Origin: Actinomadura litoris
Lineage (GTDB): Bacteria > Actinomycetota > Actinomycetes > Streptosporangiales > Streptosporangiaceae
Length of the DNA: 64,000 nucleotides
Assembly: GCF_009733595.1 (NCBI RefSeq)
Contig: NZ_WOFH01000005.1
Coordinates: 1-64,000, forward strand
Direction of reading: 5' to 3'
Numbering within the stretch: position 1 is the stretch's first letter; each line of letters begins with the position of its first letter. Both the position numbers and the translations under genes were made by a program. Under the pieces are notes generated by a model, which saw nothing but the letters and a program-made list of their open reading frames with translations, ran no database searches and was not told the origin of the DNA. This document shows, one piece after another, positions 29,719-39,697 of this stretch.

Positions 29719-30843
29719 TCACTCACGAACGACCTGGCCGTCCGAGACGGTATACGAGCCTCCCGTCAGTTCGGACGGGACGTCCGCCGGAACGGCGGCC
29801 GTGATCAGGACCTGCTCGGCCGGGGCGACCATCTCGGCCAGGCGGCTGCGGCGGCCGACGTCCAGCTCGGCGAACACGTCGTCCAGGATCAGGACGGGGT
29901 CGTCGCCGTCCGCGCGGAGCAGGTCGAACGCGGCCAGCCGGAGGCCGAGGGCGAACGACCACGACTCGCCGTGGCTGGCGTAGCCGCGCGCGGGCAGCTC
30001 CCCCAGCCGCAGGACGAGTTCGTCCCGGTGCGGGCCGACCAGGCTGACGCCGCGCTCCAGCTCCTGTTTGCGGGAGTCCGCGACCACGGCGAGCATCCGC
30101 TCGGCGAGTTGTCCACGGTCTGTGGACAACTCCTCCTCGCCCAACGAGCTCTTGTAGCGCAGGTCCGCCGCGCCGCTCGCCGGTGCCAGGGCCTCGTACG
30201 CGCGCGCGACGAGGGGACGGAGCGCCGCCACGAGATCCAGCCGCGCGGCCAGCAGTTCGGAGCCCGTCCGCGCGAGGTGCGAGTCCCAGACGTCCAGCGT
30301 GGCGAGGACCTCGGGGCCGGGGGAGCGGCGGTGGGCGGCCGCCGACTTCAACAGGGCGTTGCGCTGCTTGAGGACGCGGTCGTAGTCGGCGCGGACGCCG
30401 GCGAAGCGCGGGGCGCGCAGCGTCAGCAGTTCGTCCATGAACCGCCGGCGCTCCCCCGGATCGCCTTTGACCAGGGCCAGGTCCTCGGGCGCGAACAGGA
30501 CGGTGCGCAGCATCCCCAGGATCTCGCGGGGTCTCGGGATGGGGGACCGGTTGAGCCGGGCCCGGTTCGCCTTCCCCGGGTTGATCTCCAGCTCGATCAG
30601 CGCCTTGCGGTCGTCCTTCACCACACCGGCGCGGACGATCGCCCGGGGCGCGCCCTGCCGGACCAGCGGCGCGTCGGTCGACGCCCGGTGGCTGCCGTGC
30701 GTGGCGACGTACCCGATGGCCTCGACCAGGTTCGTCTTCCCCTGCCCGTTGGGCCCCACGAAGGCCGTGACCCCCGGCTCGATCGAGACCTCGGCGGTCG
30801 CGTACGAGCGGAAGTCCTGGAGCGAGAGGTGGGCCACGTGCAC
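29719..30843 (-). CDS. recF: DNA replication and repair protein RecF
   Basis: 374 residues from the GTG at 30843, giving the normal start [13 protein letters not shown]; upstream in-frame codons lack similarity. Walker A is [13 protein letters not shown], the ABC signature region includes [14 protein letters not shown] and Walker B is [13 protein letters not shown]. RecF loads RecA at single-strand gaps behind stalled forks. It lies between gnd and dciA on the minus strand. Its coding sequence contains a strong DnaA-box dyad at 30106-30132. Confidence 0.96.
   Translation of the reverse strand: MHVAHLSLQDFRSYATAEVSIEPGVTAFVGPNGQGKTNLVEAIGYVATHGSHRASTDAPLVRQGAPRAIVRAGVVKDDRKALIELEINPGKANRARLNRSPIPRPREILGMLRTVLFAPEDLALVKGDPGERRRFMDELLTLRAPRFAGVRADYDRVLKQRNALLKSAAAHRRSPGPEVLATLDVWDSHLARTGSELLAARLDLVAALRPLVARAYEALAPASGAADLRYKSSLGEEELSTDRGQLAERMLAVVADSRKQELERGVSLVGPHRDELVLRLGELPARGYASHGESWSFALGLRLAAFDLLRADGDDPVLILDDVFAELDVGRRSRLAEMVAPAEQVLITAAVPADVPSELTGGSYTVSDGQVVRE
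30106..30132. promoter_or_regulatory. DnaA-box dyad inside recF
   Basis: GAGTTGTCCAC (30106-30116) and GTGGACAACTC (30122-30132) form perfect 11-bp arms. They include a perfect TTGTCCACA (minus, 30121-30129) and TTGTCCACG (30109-30117). Confidence 0.65.
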
Positions 30844-30970
30844 GGGACACGAGCGTAGAGCCTCCCGTCCACCACATGGCCCCTTCACCTCCGCCCGCTC
30901 CCGGCCGCCGCGTCGGCCACGGCACCCATTGTCCGGCGGATGGGCGGCGTCCGGCCGAGAAATCCACGCC

Positions 30971-30979
30971 TGTGGATAA
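30971..30979 (-). promoter_or_regulatory. DnaA box upstream of recF
   Basis: Perfect TTATCCACA in the short recF-gnd gap, about 130 bp upstream of recF. Confidence 0.65.
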
Positions 30980-31070
30980 CTTGCCCGCGGTGTCGCTCCG
31001 TCCGGCCGGGCGAGGCGCCGAAGGGGCGGGTCGGGTCGACCGGTGACCGGCCGACCCGGGCCGGAGTGGG

Positions 31071-31991
31071 TCAGACCGGAGGCGGGGTCACGTCGGCACC
31101 GGGGGAGTCGGCGCCCTTGGCGGACTCGACCGCGTGGCCGCCGAACTGGTTGCGGAGGGCGGCGACCACCCGCATCGCGGGCGAGTCGTCCTGCCGGGAG
31201 GCGAAGCGGGCGAAGAGCGACGCGGTGATCGCCGGCAGCGGGACGGCGTGGTCGACGGCGGCCTGGACCGTCCAGCGGCCCTCGCCGGAGTCGTTGGCGT
31301 ACCCGCGGATGTCGTCGAGCTCGGGATCACCGGCGAGCGCGCGGTTCAGCAGGTCCAGCAGCCAGGACCGGATGACCGTGCCCTCCTGCCAGCTGTGGAA
31401 GGTCGCGGGCACGTCGGTGACGATGTCGCTGGCCTCGATCAGCTCGTAGCCCTCGCCGAAGGCCTGCATCATCGCGTACTCGATGCCGTTGTGGACCATC
31501 TTGACGAAGTGCCCGGCGCCGACCTTGCCGGAGTGGACGAACCCGAACTCCCCCTCGGGCTTGAGGGTCTCGAAGACCGGCATGAGCCGCTTCACGTTGT
31601 CCTCGTCGCCGCCGACCATGAGGGCGTAGCCGTTCTCCAGCCCCCACACGCCGCCGCTGACACCGCAGTCCACGAAGCCGATGCCCTTGGCGGCGAGCTC
31701 CTCGCCGTGCTTCTGGTCGTCCACGTAGTGGGAGTTGCCGCCGTCCACGACGACGTCGCCCTGCTGGAGGATCTCCCCCAGCTTCTCGATGGTGTCGTGG
31801 GTGGGTTTGCCCGCGGGCACCATCACCCAGACGGCGCGCGGGGGCGACAGCCGCTCGACGAGCTCCTCCACCGAGCCGACATCGCTGACGCCGGGATCGC
31901 GGTCGTAGCCGACGACGGTGTGGCCGCCCCGGCGCAGTCGCTCGGCCATGTTGCCGCCCATCTTGCCCAGGCCGATGATCCCAAGCTCCAT
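31071..31991 (-). CDS. gnd: 6-phosphogluconate dehydrogenase, decarboxylating (short type)
   Basis: 306 residues from the ATG at 31991 (GGGGAG five bases upstream). Rossmann motif [21 protein letters not shown], substrate motif [34 protein letters not shown] and the catalytic [21 protein letters not shown] are all present. The short form resembles the NAD-preferring Gnd found between dnaN and recF in many actinomycetes. It converts 6-phosphogluconate to ribulose 5-phosphate with NAD(P)H. Confidence 0.95.
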   Translation of the reverse strand: MELGIIGLGKMGGNMAERLRRGGHTVVGYDRDPGVSDVGSVEELVERLSPPRAVWVMVPAGKPTHDTIEKLGEILQQGDVVVDGGNSHYVDDQKHGEELAAKGIGFVDCGVSGGVWGLENGYALMVGGDEDNVKRLMPVFETLKPEGEFGFVHSGKVGAGHFVKMVHNGIEYAMMQAFGEGYELIEASDIVTDVPATFHSWQEGTVIRSWLLDLLNRALAGDPELDDIRGYANDSGEGRWTVQAAVDHAVPLPAITASLFARFASRQDDSPAMRVVAALRNQFGGHAVESAKGADSPGADVTPPPV

Positions 31992-32084
31992 GCTCACTCC
32001 CCTGTACGTACGTGCTGCGCGGGTTCCGCGGGGGCGGTTCCCCTGCGGATCGGTCGTTCCCGGGTATTGCCCCAGGATCGGGCC

Positions 32085-33227
32085 TTACCCAGACAACCGC
32101 ACAGGCATGATCAGATAACGGTAGTTCGGGTTCTCGCCGTCCTGCGGCGGCTTGCCGGTGAGGACGGCGGGCTTGGTCGGGGTGGTGAAGGAGAGCCTGG
32201 CGACGTCCGAGCCGATCGCCGAGAGCCCGTCGAGCAGGAACTGCGGGTTGAAGGCGATGTCGATGTCCTCGCCCTCCAGCGTCGCCTCAAGCGCCTCGAC
32301 GGCCTGGGCCTCGTCCCCGGTCCCGGCCTCCAGGACGACCTCTCCCTGGCTGAATGAGAGCCGCACGGGGGTGTTCCGCTCGGCGACGAGGGACACGCGC
32401 TTGACGGCCTCGATGAACGGGCCCGTCTGGATCTCGGCGAGCCCCGCGTACTCGCTCGGCAGCAGCGACCGGTACTTGACGAAGTCGCCGTCCAGCAGCC
32501 GCGAGGTCGTGCGGCGGCCGCCGCCCTCGAAGCCGATCATGCCCTCGCCGGCGCCGCCCGTCCCGGCGAGCGCGATCGAGACCTCCGCACCGGCCGTCAG
32601 CGACTTGGCGGTGTCGGCGAGGGTCTTGGCCGGGACGAGCGCGACGGCGGAGAAGTCCGGGCGCTCCGGCTTCCAGTGCAGTTCGCGGACGGCAAGCCGG
32701 TAGCGGTCGGTGGAGGCGAGCGTGACGGTCTCCCCCTCGATCTCCACACGGACACCGGTGAGCATGGGGATGGTGTCGTCCTTGCCCGCCGCGATGGCGA
32801 CCTGGGCGACGGCGGCCGCGAACTCGTCGCTGCCCACGGCGCCCGCCGCCGGAGGCATCTCCGGCAGGGTCGGGTAGTCCTCCACAGGCATGGTGAGAAG
32901 TGTGAACTTCGCACTGCCGCAGCGGAGCATCACCTTCGCCCCGTCCGTCGTCACCTCCACAGGGTGGGGAGGAAGGCTGCGGGAGATCTCGGCGAGCAGG
33001 CGCCCCGACACCAGGGCGGTCCCCGCCTCCTCCACGTCGATCTCCGTGGAGACCTGCGCGGAGACCTCGTAGTCGAACGCGGAGAGCTTCAACCGGTCGC
33101 TGTTGCCCTCACCCCCGGCCACGATGTGCATGCCCGCCAGGACCGGGACGGGGGGACGGACCGGGAGCGTGCGCGCGGTCCAGGCGACGGCGTCGGCGAG
33201 GGCGTCTCTGTCGATGCGGAACTTCAA
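32085..33227 (-). CDS. dnaN: DNA polymerase III sliding clamp (beta subunit)
   Basis: 380 residues from the TTG at 33227, with AGGAGG about 10 bases upstream; this gives KFRIDRDALADAVAWTAR, the conserved N-terminus, whereas the longer frame adds an unrelated leader. Three clamp repeats are recognisable, with FEGGGRRTTSRLLDGDFVKY before the third and the C-terminal YRYLIMPVRLSG strand. It forms the ring that tethers polymerase III. First gene on one side of oriC, transcribed away from it. Confidence 0.97.
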   Translation of the reverse strand: MKFRIDRDALADAVAWTARTLPVRPPVPVLAGMHIVAGGEGNSDRLKLSAFDYEVSAQVSTEIDVEEAGTALVSGRLLAEISRSLPPHPVEVTTDGAKVMLRCGSAKFTLLTMPVEDYPTLPEMPPAAGAVGSDEFAAAVAQVAIAAGKDDTIPMLTGVRVEIEGETVTLASTDRYRLAVRELHWKPERPDFSAVALVPAKTLADTAKSLTAGAEVSIALAGTGGAGEGMIGFEGGGRRTTSRLLDGDFVKYRSLLPSEYAGLAEIQTGPFIEAVKRVSLVAERNTPVRLSFSQGEVVLEAGTGDEAQAVEALEATLEGEDIDIAFNPQFLLDGLSAIGSDVARLSFTTPTKPAVLTGKPPQDGENPNYRYLIMPVRLSG

Positions 33228-33960
33228 GGGGACCCGCCTCCTGCAGGTTTCGGACAAGGGTGAGGTGGAGAGATCTCGGTCGGCGCACCCGGGGCACGTT
33301 GTCCCCAGGCCCTGACTTGAGATGGATCTTTTCTTGAGTAGAGAAGTAGTGCAGTACTAGTCATAGGGGCCGTGGATAGTGTGGATATCACGCATCGTCC
33401 CAGGTGAGAGTGCGAATCCTCATCCACCGGGGCTGTGCATGACCCGTGGACGACGCGACGGCGCCTGAGGACGACGGATCCGTCCCCACACGTCATCCCC
33501 ATGTCTTCCCCCGGTTGTCCACGAGTTCTCCGCAGGTTCTCCCGGTGCGACGCGGCCTCCGGTGACAATGGCGGGTGATCGCCGTGGTCGTCCCCAGGCC
33601 GTCCCCAGGAAGTCCCCAGGCTGTCCACGAGTTCGTCCCCATGATGCCGGGCGGCCGTCCCCAGCCGGTCCACAATCCATCCACGAGTCGTCCTCAGGTT
33701 GTCCGCAGGTTTTCCCCTGGCTTATCCACGGAGATCCCCAGGGTTTTCCCCAGGCTGTGAATTGCGATCCCCGTGGTCTGTCGCGTTTTCCGGTATTTCC
33801 TCCTGCTTCGGGACGGGCGGACCCGGCCCCCACCGGCCCTGTCACGGCCGCCGCGTGCACCTGCGAGCTTTCCACAACCGGGGAGCGGGCGTTCACGCGC
33901 CGTCCACAAGCCTCCGATGATCTCCGATGGCGTGCCGGAGCGTTGTCCACAGGGTGTTGA
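33228..33960. other. oriC: Chromosomal replication origin oriC
   Basis: The dnaN-dnaA intergenic region, the actinobacterial origin location. DnaA boxes include a perfect TTGTCCACA (33943-33951) and near boxes TGTGGATAT (33380-33388), TTGTCCACG (33515-33523), CTGTCCACG (33621-33629), TTATCCACG (33722-33730) and CCGTCCACA (33900-33908). TCCCCAGG occurs at 33302, 33591, 33602, 33613, 33735 and 33747. An AT-richer stretch at about 33317-33366 next to dnaN is the likeliest unwinding element. No gene lies inside. Confidence 0.93.
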
Positions 33961-36066
33961 TCAGCGCTTGCGGGCCTGGTGCTTGATGCGCCCCGTCAGC
34001 TCGGTGACCTGGTTGTAGATGGCGCGGCGCTCGGCCATCAGCGACCGGATCTTGCGCTCGGCGTGCATGACCGTCGTGTGGTCGCGTCCGCCGAACTGCT
34101 GGCCGATCTTGGGGAGCGACAGCTCCGTCAGCTCCCTGCACAGGTACATCGCGATCTGCCGCGCGGTCACGAGCATCCGCGAGCGCGACGGCCCGCAGAG
34201 GTCCTCGATCGTCGTCCCGAAGTACTCGACCGTCTGCGCCATGATCATCGCCGCGGTGATCTCCGGACCCGAGTCGTTGGGGATGAGGTCCTTCAGGACG
34301 ATCTCCGCCAGCTTCATGTCCACCGACTGACGGTTCAGGCTCGCGAACGCCGTCACCCGGATCAGCGCGCCCTCCAGCTCGCGGATGTTCGTCGCGATCT
34401 GGGAGGCGATGAACTCCAGCACGTCGGGCGGCGCGGCCAGGCCCTCCTGGCGCGCCTTCTTCTGCAGGATCGCGATCCGCGTCTCCAGCTCGGGCGGCTG
34501 CACGTCGGTCGTCAGCCCCCACTCGAAGCGGTTGCGAAGTCGGTCCTCCAACGTCACCAGCTCCTTGGGCGGACGGTCACTGGAGATCACGATCTGCTTG
34601 CTCGCGTTGTGGAGCGTGTTGAAGGTGTGGAAGAACTCCTCCTGCGTCTGCTCCTTGCCCTCAAGGAACTGGATGTCGTCGACGAGAAGGATGTCCACGT
34701 CTCGGTAGCGGCGCCGGAAACCGTCCGCCTTGCCGTCGCGGATCGAGTTGATGAAGTCGTTCGTGAACTCCTCGGAGCTCACATAGCGGACACGCGCGCC
34801 ATTGAAGAGGCTCTGCGCGTAATGCCCGATCGCGTGGAGAAGGTGCGTCTTGCCGAGACCGGAGTCGCCGTAGATGAACAGCGGGTTGTAGGCCTTGGCG
34901 GGCTGCTCGGCGACCGCGACGGCCGCCGCGTGCGCGAACCGGTTCGAGGAGCCGATGACGAACGTCTCGAACGTGTACTTCGGGTTGAGGCGCGCATGCT
35001 CGGACGCCCCGGAGGAACTCGTGTCGCTCGACGCCCCGGGGCCGCCGGGGGCGCCCGCAGGGATACCGGGGCCGCTCTGCACGGGGCTGGCGCTGGGAAC
35101 ACCGCCACCGGTACCGGTGCCAGGGCCGCGCGTTTCGGGGGGCTCCTCGTCCCGGAAGCCGGCCTCACCGCGGTAGGGCTCGTCCGCCCTGTACTGGTCC
35201 TCTGAGCGGTACTGCTTCTCCGACCTGTACTGGTCCGAGGGCCCTTTGCTCTGGTACGGGTCCTCGGGATGCCCCAGTGGGGGCTCGCCAACGCCGTGCT
35301 GGTTCTCCGGCCCCTGCGGTTCAGCTCTGCCTGGACGGAGCGGGCCGAGCGTCCGGTCGTTCAGGTGGGACGGCGCATGCGGTGGCCGTCCGGGAGGCTC
35401 GCCGCTGTACGTTTCCGGCCCGGTGCCGTAGTTCTCCGGGCCGTACCCCTCCGAACCACCAGGGGGGCGTCCGCGACCGCTCGGGTAGCCCTGGCCGCCG
35501 CGTCCGTCGTAGGGGGCGCCTCGTCCTCCATACGCGGGCGGACGAGGCGCGGGCGGATAGGCACCGCCATGCTCGGCGTCCCGTTGCGGCCATCCACGGT
35601 CCTCGTCCCCCTGTGGATATCCACCGGGGCCCCCGGGGTTGTGGGTAACTCCTGACTGGGGCCTGTAAGGCTGCTCCGGATAGGGACGCTGCTCTCCGTA
35701 GGAGGGCTCTGTGTAGGAGCGGTCCCGGTCGTGCTCGTCGTGGGGACGTTCGCCATATGCGGAGTCGTGGACCGGCGCCGCCAGAGGCTCGGCCCCGCCT
35801 CCCCCGGGCGGTTCCGGCTGGACGGTCACCGCGACACGGATCTCCCTGCCGAGCTCATGCGAAAGCGCCTGGGTGATCAGGTTGCGCAGCCGTGTTTCCA
35901 GGGCGTCCTTGGCGAATTCGTTGGGCGCGGCGAGGAGCGCCGTCCCTTCCACAAGGGCCAGGGGCCGGACCATCGGCAGCCATGCTCGGTAGCTGGGAGA
36001 CAGGTCGCTCTCAGCCAGTGCGGTGAGGGTGCGGGCCCAGACCGATCCGAGATCCTGACCGTCCAT
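33961..36066 (-). CDS. dnaA: Chromosomal replication initiator DnaA
   Basis: 701 residues from the ATG at 36066 (GGAGGGG 10-12 bases upstream; a TTG two codons earlier is possible). Domain I about 1-85; domain II about 86-355 is Pro/Gly/Tyr/Glu-rich and very long, with QYRSE-type repeats near 285-300. Domain III: Walker A GDSGLGKT (400-407), Walker [13 protein letters not shown], sensor ISSDRPP. Domain IV: DNA-binding [14 protein letters not shown] around 660-673. It melts oriC in the ATP form. Upstream twin DnaA boxes imply autoregulation. Confidence 0.98.
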   Translation of the reverse strand: MDGQDLGSVWARTLTALAESDLSPSYRAWLPMVRPLALVEGTALLAAPNEFAKDALETRLRNLITQALSHELGREIRVAVTVQPEPPGGGGAEPLAAPVHDSAYGERPHDEHDRDRSYTEPSYGEQRPYPEQPYRPQSGVTHNPGGPGGYPQGDEDRGWPQRDAEHGGAYPPAPRPPAYGGRGAPYDGRGGQGYPSGRGRPPGGSEGYGPENYGTGPETYSGEPPGRPPHAPSHLNDRTLGPLRPGRAEPQGPENQHGVGEPPLGHPEDPYQSKGPSDQYRSEKQYRSEDQYRADEPYRGEAGFRDEEPPETRGPGTGTGGGVPSASPVQSGPGIPAGAPGGPGASSDTSSSGASEHARLNPKYTFETFVIGSSNRFAHAAAVAVAEQPAKAYNPLFIYGDSGLGKTHLLHAIGHYAQSLFNGARVRYVSSEEFTNDFINSIRDGKADGFRRRYRDVDILLVDDIQFLEGKEQTQEEFFHTFNTLHNASKQIVISSDRPPKELVTLEDRLRNRFEWGLTTDVQPPELETRIAILQKKARQEGLAAPPDVLEFIASQIATNIRELEGALIRVTAFASLNRQSVDMKLAEIVLKDLIPNDSGPEITAAMIMAQTVEYFGTTIEDLCGPSRSRMLVTARQIAMYLCRELTELSLPKIGQQFGGRDHTTVMHAERKIRSLMAERRAIYNQVTELTGRIKHQARKR

Positions 36067-36186
36067 GCGCAAGGTCCCCTCCCCACAACTCCGCCGAACG
36101 GAGTACCTGACTGCCCAGCTCTCCCACGGGATGCGGCCCGCCTCGTTGGGCCCGGCCGCGACGCGGAAGACTTACTCTCTCACGAG

Positions 36187-36207
36187 TTGTCCACAGAGTT
36201 GTCCACA
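36187..36207 (+). promoter_or_regulatory. Two perfect DnaA boxes upstream of dnaA
   Basis: TTGTCCACA at 36187-36195 and again at 36199-36207, 12 bp apart, about 120-140 bp before the dnaA start. The placement is that expected for autorepression of dnaA. Confidence 0.85.
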
Positions 36208-37488
36208 TGCTGTGCATGAACATGGGGCGCCCTGTGTAAAAGCCCGCGACGCGGGCCCGGACAGATGAGAACGGGGGCGCTCCCCAGCCGACTGAACGGC
36301 CAATGAAGAGGAGCGAATCTGGGGGGTGTCTGAAGCGGAGTGGTGGACGAACGCCGACCTTCGGATCCTTCATCAGGAGCGTCGGCTCGCCCGGGAGACC
36401 CTAACGCTGCCCGCCGCCGTCCGCAACACGACCACCCCCAGCCACCCACACCCCACCACCGCATCGAGGTTCGACGAACAACCCCAGACACCCCCACCAA
36501 CCAGCGCTCCCCCAACACAGAATCACGACAGACCCGACCACACCAGCGTTGGGGACGAACGGCGTGCTGAGGGGCCGACGAGCCGTCCCCCAATGACGAG
36601 GCCAGAACGCCAGCAGGCGACCCCGAGGGCGACGCAGGCAGGCGGCGCGGCGTCCCAAGGCGATCGTTACAGCGGCAGGGGCGCCCAGCGCCACACGACG
36701 CGACACGGCGCCCGGACCATCACGACGCGCTCGCCAACGATGCAGAAGACGACACGAGTCGCTAGCGACGAGCAGCAGATGTCGGCGGCCCCGATGAGGC
36801 GGTCGCCATGGCCTAGAGGACGCCAGGAGAGGTAGCGCAGCGACCGAGCGCAATCCACAGAGCCAGCAGTGACCAACGGCAGCGACAGCGGAATGCCGGG
36901 CCAGCGGCCGACAAGCAGCGACCGATGGCAGCCGGAGGCGACGGCATCACGCGGTGAGGCGGGCGAAAGGCGGGGCGAAACGCCGCTAGCCGCATAAGTC
37001 GTCGGTGCTGAACACGGACGGCGGCGCGGAGAACCGTGGCAGGGGGCGGCGGCACGCGTGACGGCGGCGACATCTAGCAACGACTACGGAGGTCGCGCGG
37101 CCCACGAAGTCGGGGCAACCGCAGGGCGATTCCCGGTGGTGGCGGCGCCAAATGGCGGGTGCGGTGCTGAACTATCGGCAGCCGTCCAGCACTGTGAACG
37201 ACGGCCACGGGGGCGAGGACGCGCCGTTTCGCAGCAGGATTCCGCCACGCGCCGCCGCGTCCCCGCCGGCTGGCAGCAAGACGACTCGCCGTCGCGGGCG
37301 ACGAGGCGACGAGCGGGCCCGGGTGGCCGACCACCGGCGGCGCGGTGGCTGGTGCGACGGGCGCGAGACAGGATGCGACGGCGAGGCGACACGACCAGCC
37401 GTGGTCGACGGGCGACGCCGAGGCAGGGACGGGTCGCCGGGAGCCCTGACGCGCCAGACAGGACGCGTCCCGGAAGAGGCGACGGAAG

Positions 37489-37790
37489 CTCCGACACGGC
37501 CAGGCAGGACGCGCTCCAGACGGGGCAGTGAAGCTCTGCGCGGTCAGGCAGGACGCGCTCCAGACGGGGCAGTGAAGCTCTGCGCGGTCAGGCAGGACGC
37601 GCCCCAGACCGGGGGGAAACTCCGGCGCGGTCAGGCGGGTCGCGCCGGACGGGGCGGCGGGAGCTCTGGCGCGGTAAGGCACGTCCGCCGGACGGGGCAG
37701 CGGGAGCTCTGGTGCGGTCAGGCGGGTCGCGCCGGATGGGGCAGGGAGAGAGCTGGCGCGGTAAGGCAGGTCCGCCAGACGGGCTAGTAG
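37489..37790. repeat. Tandem repeat, 44-bp unit, seven copies
   Basis: The segment CAGGCAGGACGCGCTCCAGA recurs with starts at 37501, 37545 and 37589 almost unchanged, then in diverged form at 37632, 37676, 37719 and 37763: periods 44, 44, 43, 44, 43, 44. Divergence increases to the right. No gene uses it. Confidence 0.85.
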
Positions 37791-37874
37791 CGACGAGCAT
37801 CGGGTGATCAGGTGATGTCCTCGGCCAGCAGCTACTGACAGCGGCGGGAGAATGCCGCATGGACCTCGCATGGA

Positions 37875-37937
37875 CCTGGCGGGGACCTGGCGGGGGCCTG
37901 GCGGGGGCCTGGCGGGGGCCTGGCGGGGGCCTGCGGG
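37875..37937. repeat. Tandem repeat, 11-bp unit
   Basis: Five consecutive CCTGGCGGGGG copies (first one ends in A) plus a partial sixth. Simple-sequence array in the dnaA-rpmH gap. Confidence 0.85.
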
Positions 37938-38586
37938 CGTTGTAGTGGTGATGGCGCGGTGCGGGCGACGGGGGTGGGCCCCGATACGGCCAGGTGGGTC
38001 GTGCAGCGCGACGAGGTCGTCGGCCGCCGCGACTGATGACGGAGTGGAGAGCCAGGGCCGGGCGACGCCCGCGCGTCGCTATTGGCTGAGGCCCGCGACG
38101 GCGGCGGTTGAGCGGTGCGCGAAGGCGCACTTGCGACGCGACTCCTGAGGACAGTGGCGCGGCCCAATGTCGGGGGCGCACTACACGACAGCGACGCGGG
38201 CAGGCGACAGGGCGACCATCGGTTGGCCGGTGTCTTCGGCACGTGCGGCGCGCGGGTCGTCCAGCTCTTGGTTTGGCCGCGCGGGGGTGGCGAGGAACAG
38301 ACGCGGGAATCGCTCAGCGAGCCCTGCGCCCAGGGACGCGCCGGTAGCTGGTGGCGAAGGCCGTGCCGGTGGGCGCCAGCGGTTCCTGGTGGTCTGCGAC
38401 GACGCCCTGAGGAGATGACGAGGGCGGGTGCTGGAGCGGGTAGCCGGCTGGGTGCTGGGGGGCGGGTGAGTCGGGTATGGCGCGTTGGTTTGGTGGAGTG
38501 CGACGCGGTGAGCGGTGTGGCGACGTGTTGGGAGGGGCGGTGGAGGTGGCGTTGGCGGATCGGGGCGGCGGGCGGGGTTCGCTCCG

Positions 38587-38616
38587 TTTGACCGCATGGG
38601 CGGGTAACCCGTAACG
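38587..38616 (+). promoter_or_regulatory. Probable rpmH promoter
   Basis: TTGACC (38587-38592), 18-bp spacer, TAACGT (38611-38616), about 160 bp upstream of rpmH. Position and orientation fit; the -10 is weak. Confidence 0.45.
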
Positions 38617-38773
38617 TTCTGAGGTCGAGTCGCATCGATGGAGCTGACGCGTGCCCGCCGGCTGCCCCTCCTGGGAAGCACGGGTGGGCCCCCGCTGCGG
38701 GGGACCAGACGCGACCCTCGGTGCGAGTTATCGAGCCCTTGAAGACGAACCGACCGCAGCACTGGAGCCTCAG

Positions 38774-38911
38774 GTGAGCAAGCGTACTTTCCAGCCGAAC
38801 AACCGTCGTCGCCACAAGAAGCACGGCTTCCGGCTGCGCATGCGTACCCGCGCCGGGCGCGCCATCCTCTCCGGGCGGCGTGGCAAGGGCCGCGCCCGCA
38901 TCGCGGTCTGA
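38774..38911 (+). CDS. rpmH: Large ribosomal subunit protein bL34
   Basis: 45 residues from the GTG at 38774 (GGAG six bases upstream): [19 protein letters not shown], then [18 protein letters not shown]. This is the full bL34 sequence pattern with the normal length. First gene of the rpmH-rnpA-yidD-yidC-jag set transcribed away from oriC. Confidence 0.97.
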   Translation: MSKRTFQPNNRRRHKKHGFRLRMRTRAGRAILSGRRGKGRARIAV

Positions 38912-38924
38912 TCGACCTCTCTCA

Positions 38925-39290
38925 ATGCTGCCGTCCGGGAACCGGATGCGGCGGCGGGACGACTTCACGTTGGCCGTCCGGCGCGGTCGCCGCGCCGGAC
39001 GGCCCAATGTCGTCGCTCACCTGCTTCCACCGGACGAGGGTGCCGAAGCGGTGCCCCCGTTGGTCGGATTCATCGTGTCGCGGACGGTCGGGAACGCCGT
39101 GGTCCGCAACTCGGTGCGGCGCAGGCTCCGGCACCTGGTGCGGCGGCAACTGGACCGACTCCCAGCGGGTAGCCTGCTCGTAGTGCGCGCCAACCCCGCA
39201 GCGGGGAAGGCGCGTCCTGACGAACTGGCCGCGGATCTGGAGTCGGCGCTCGATCGGCTGCTGCGGCCCGCGTCCAAGGGGCGAAGATGA
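38925..39290 (+). CDS. rnpA: Ribonuclease P protein component
   Basis: 121 residues from the ATG at 38925, 13 bp after rpmH. The N-terminus [23 protein letters not shown] and the RNR-type motif [15 protein letters not shown] are family hallmarks. It binds RNase P RNA and the 5' leader of precursor tRNAs. Overlaps yidD by ATGA. Confidence 0.96.
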   Translation: MLPSGNRMRRRDDFTLAVRRGRRAGRPNVVAHLLPPDEGAEAVPPLVGFIVSRTVGNAVVRNSVRRRLRHLVRRQLDRLPAGSLLVVRANPAAGKARPDELAADLESALDRLLRPASKGRR

Positions 39291-39697
39291 GGAGTCGGCA
39301 GGGGGGCTCGTTCCCCTCGCAGCACCCGGTGGGGGCACCAGGCCCCGTGGCCAGGGTGCTGATCCTTCTCGTCCGCGCCTACCGCCGCTTCTTGAGTCCC
39401 CTGCTCGGGCAGCAGTGCCGATTCCAGCCCACATGCAGCGCGTACGGCCTGGAGGCGCTCCAGACGCACGGCGCGCCGCGCGGAACGTGGCTGATCGTCC
39501 GCCGGATCGGCCGGTGCCATCCCTTCCACCCCGGAGGCTATGACCCGGTGCCGCCGAAGAAGGCGGCCGGTGCGCATTTCTCCGGGGGGCCTGGAGGGTC
39601 GGCCTCCCAGTCGCTGTCCGCGGCGGCTTCTTCGAACTCCGGCCGCGAGGAGAGCGGTCCCGCCCTAGCAGAGCCCAAGGAGCTGCCCGGTGCTTGA
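39287..39697 (+). CDS. yidD: Membrane protein insertion efficiency factor YidD
   Basis: 136 residues, start in ATGA overlap with rnpA. Core [33 protein letters not shown], then [18 protein letters not shown], contains the conserved FxPTCSxYxxxAL and CHPF-GGxDPVP segments. The tail after residue 92 is low complexity and longer than usual (Ser/Gly/Ala). It assists YidC at the inner membrane; overlaps yidC by 8 bases. Confidence 0.94.
   Translation: MRSRQGGSFPSQHPVGAPGPVARVLILLVRAYRRFLSPLLGQQCRFQPTCSAYGLEALQTHGAPRGTWLIVRRIGRCHPFHPGGYDPVPPKKAAGAHFSGGPGGSASQSLSAAASSNSGREESGPALAEPKELPGA

Larger units (their letters stand above)
36208..38586. other. Long gene-free region between dnaA and rpmH
   Basis: About 2.4 kb with no supportable gene: frames on both strands are Arg/Pro/Gly-rich, lack ribosome sites and overlap each other. 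The left part (36.40-36.57 kb) is strongly A/C-rich on the plus strand, the right part (38.40-38.57 kb) G/T-rich, and the middle holds the 44-bp and 11-bp tandem repeats listed separately. It should also contain the dnaA promoter near its left end. Confidence 0.6.

Noticed and set aside
37489..37790. 44-bp repeats as a possible CRISPR array
   Set aside because: Units are contiguous with no unique spacers, diverge progressively and have no cas genes nearby.
36300..38600. Several overlapping long frames in the dnaA-rpmH gap
   Set aside because: All are Arg/Pro/Gly-rich, overlap on both strands and in all frames, and lack ribosome sites or recognisable motifs.
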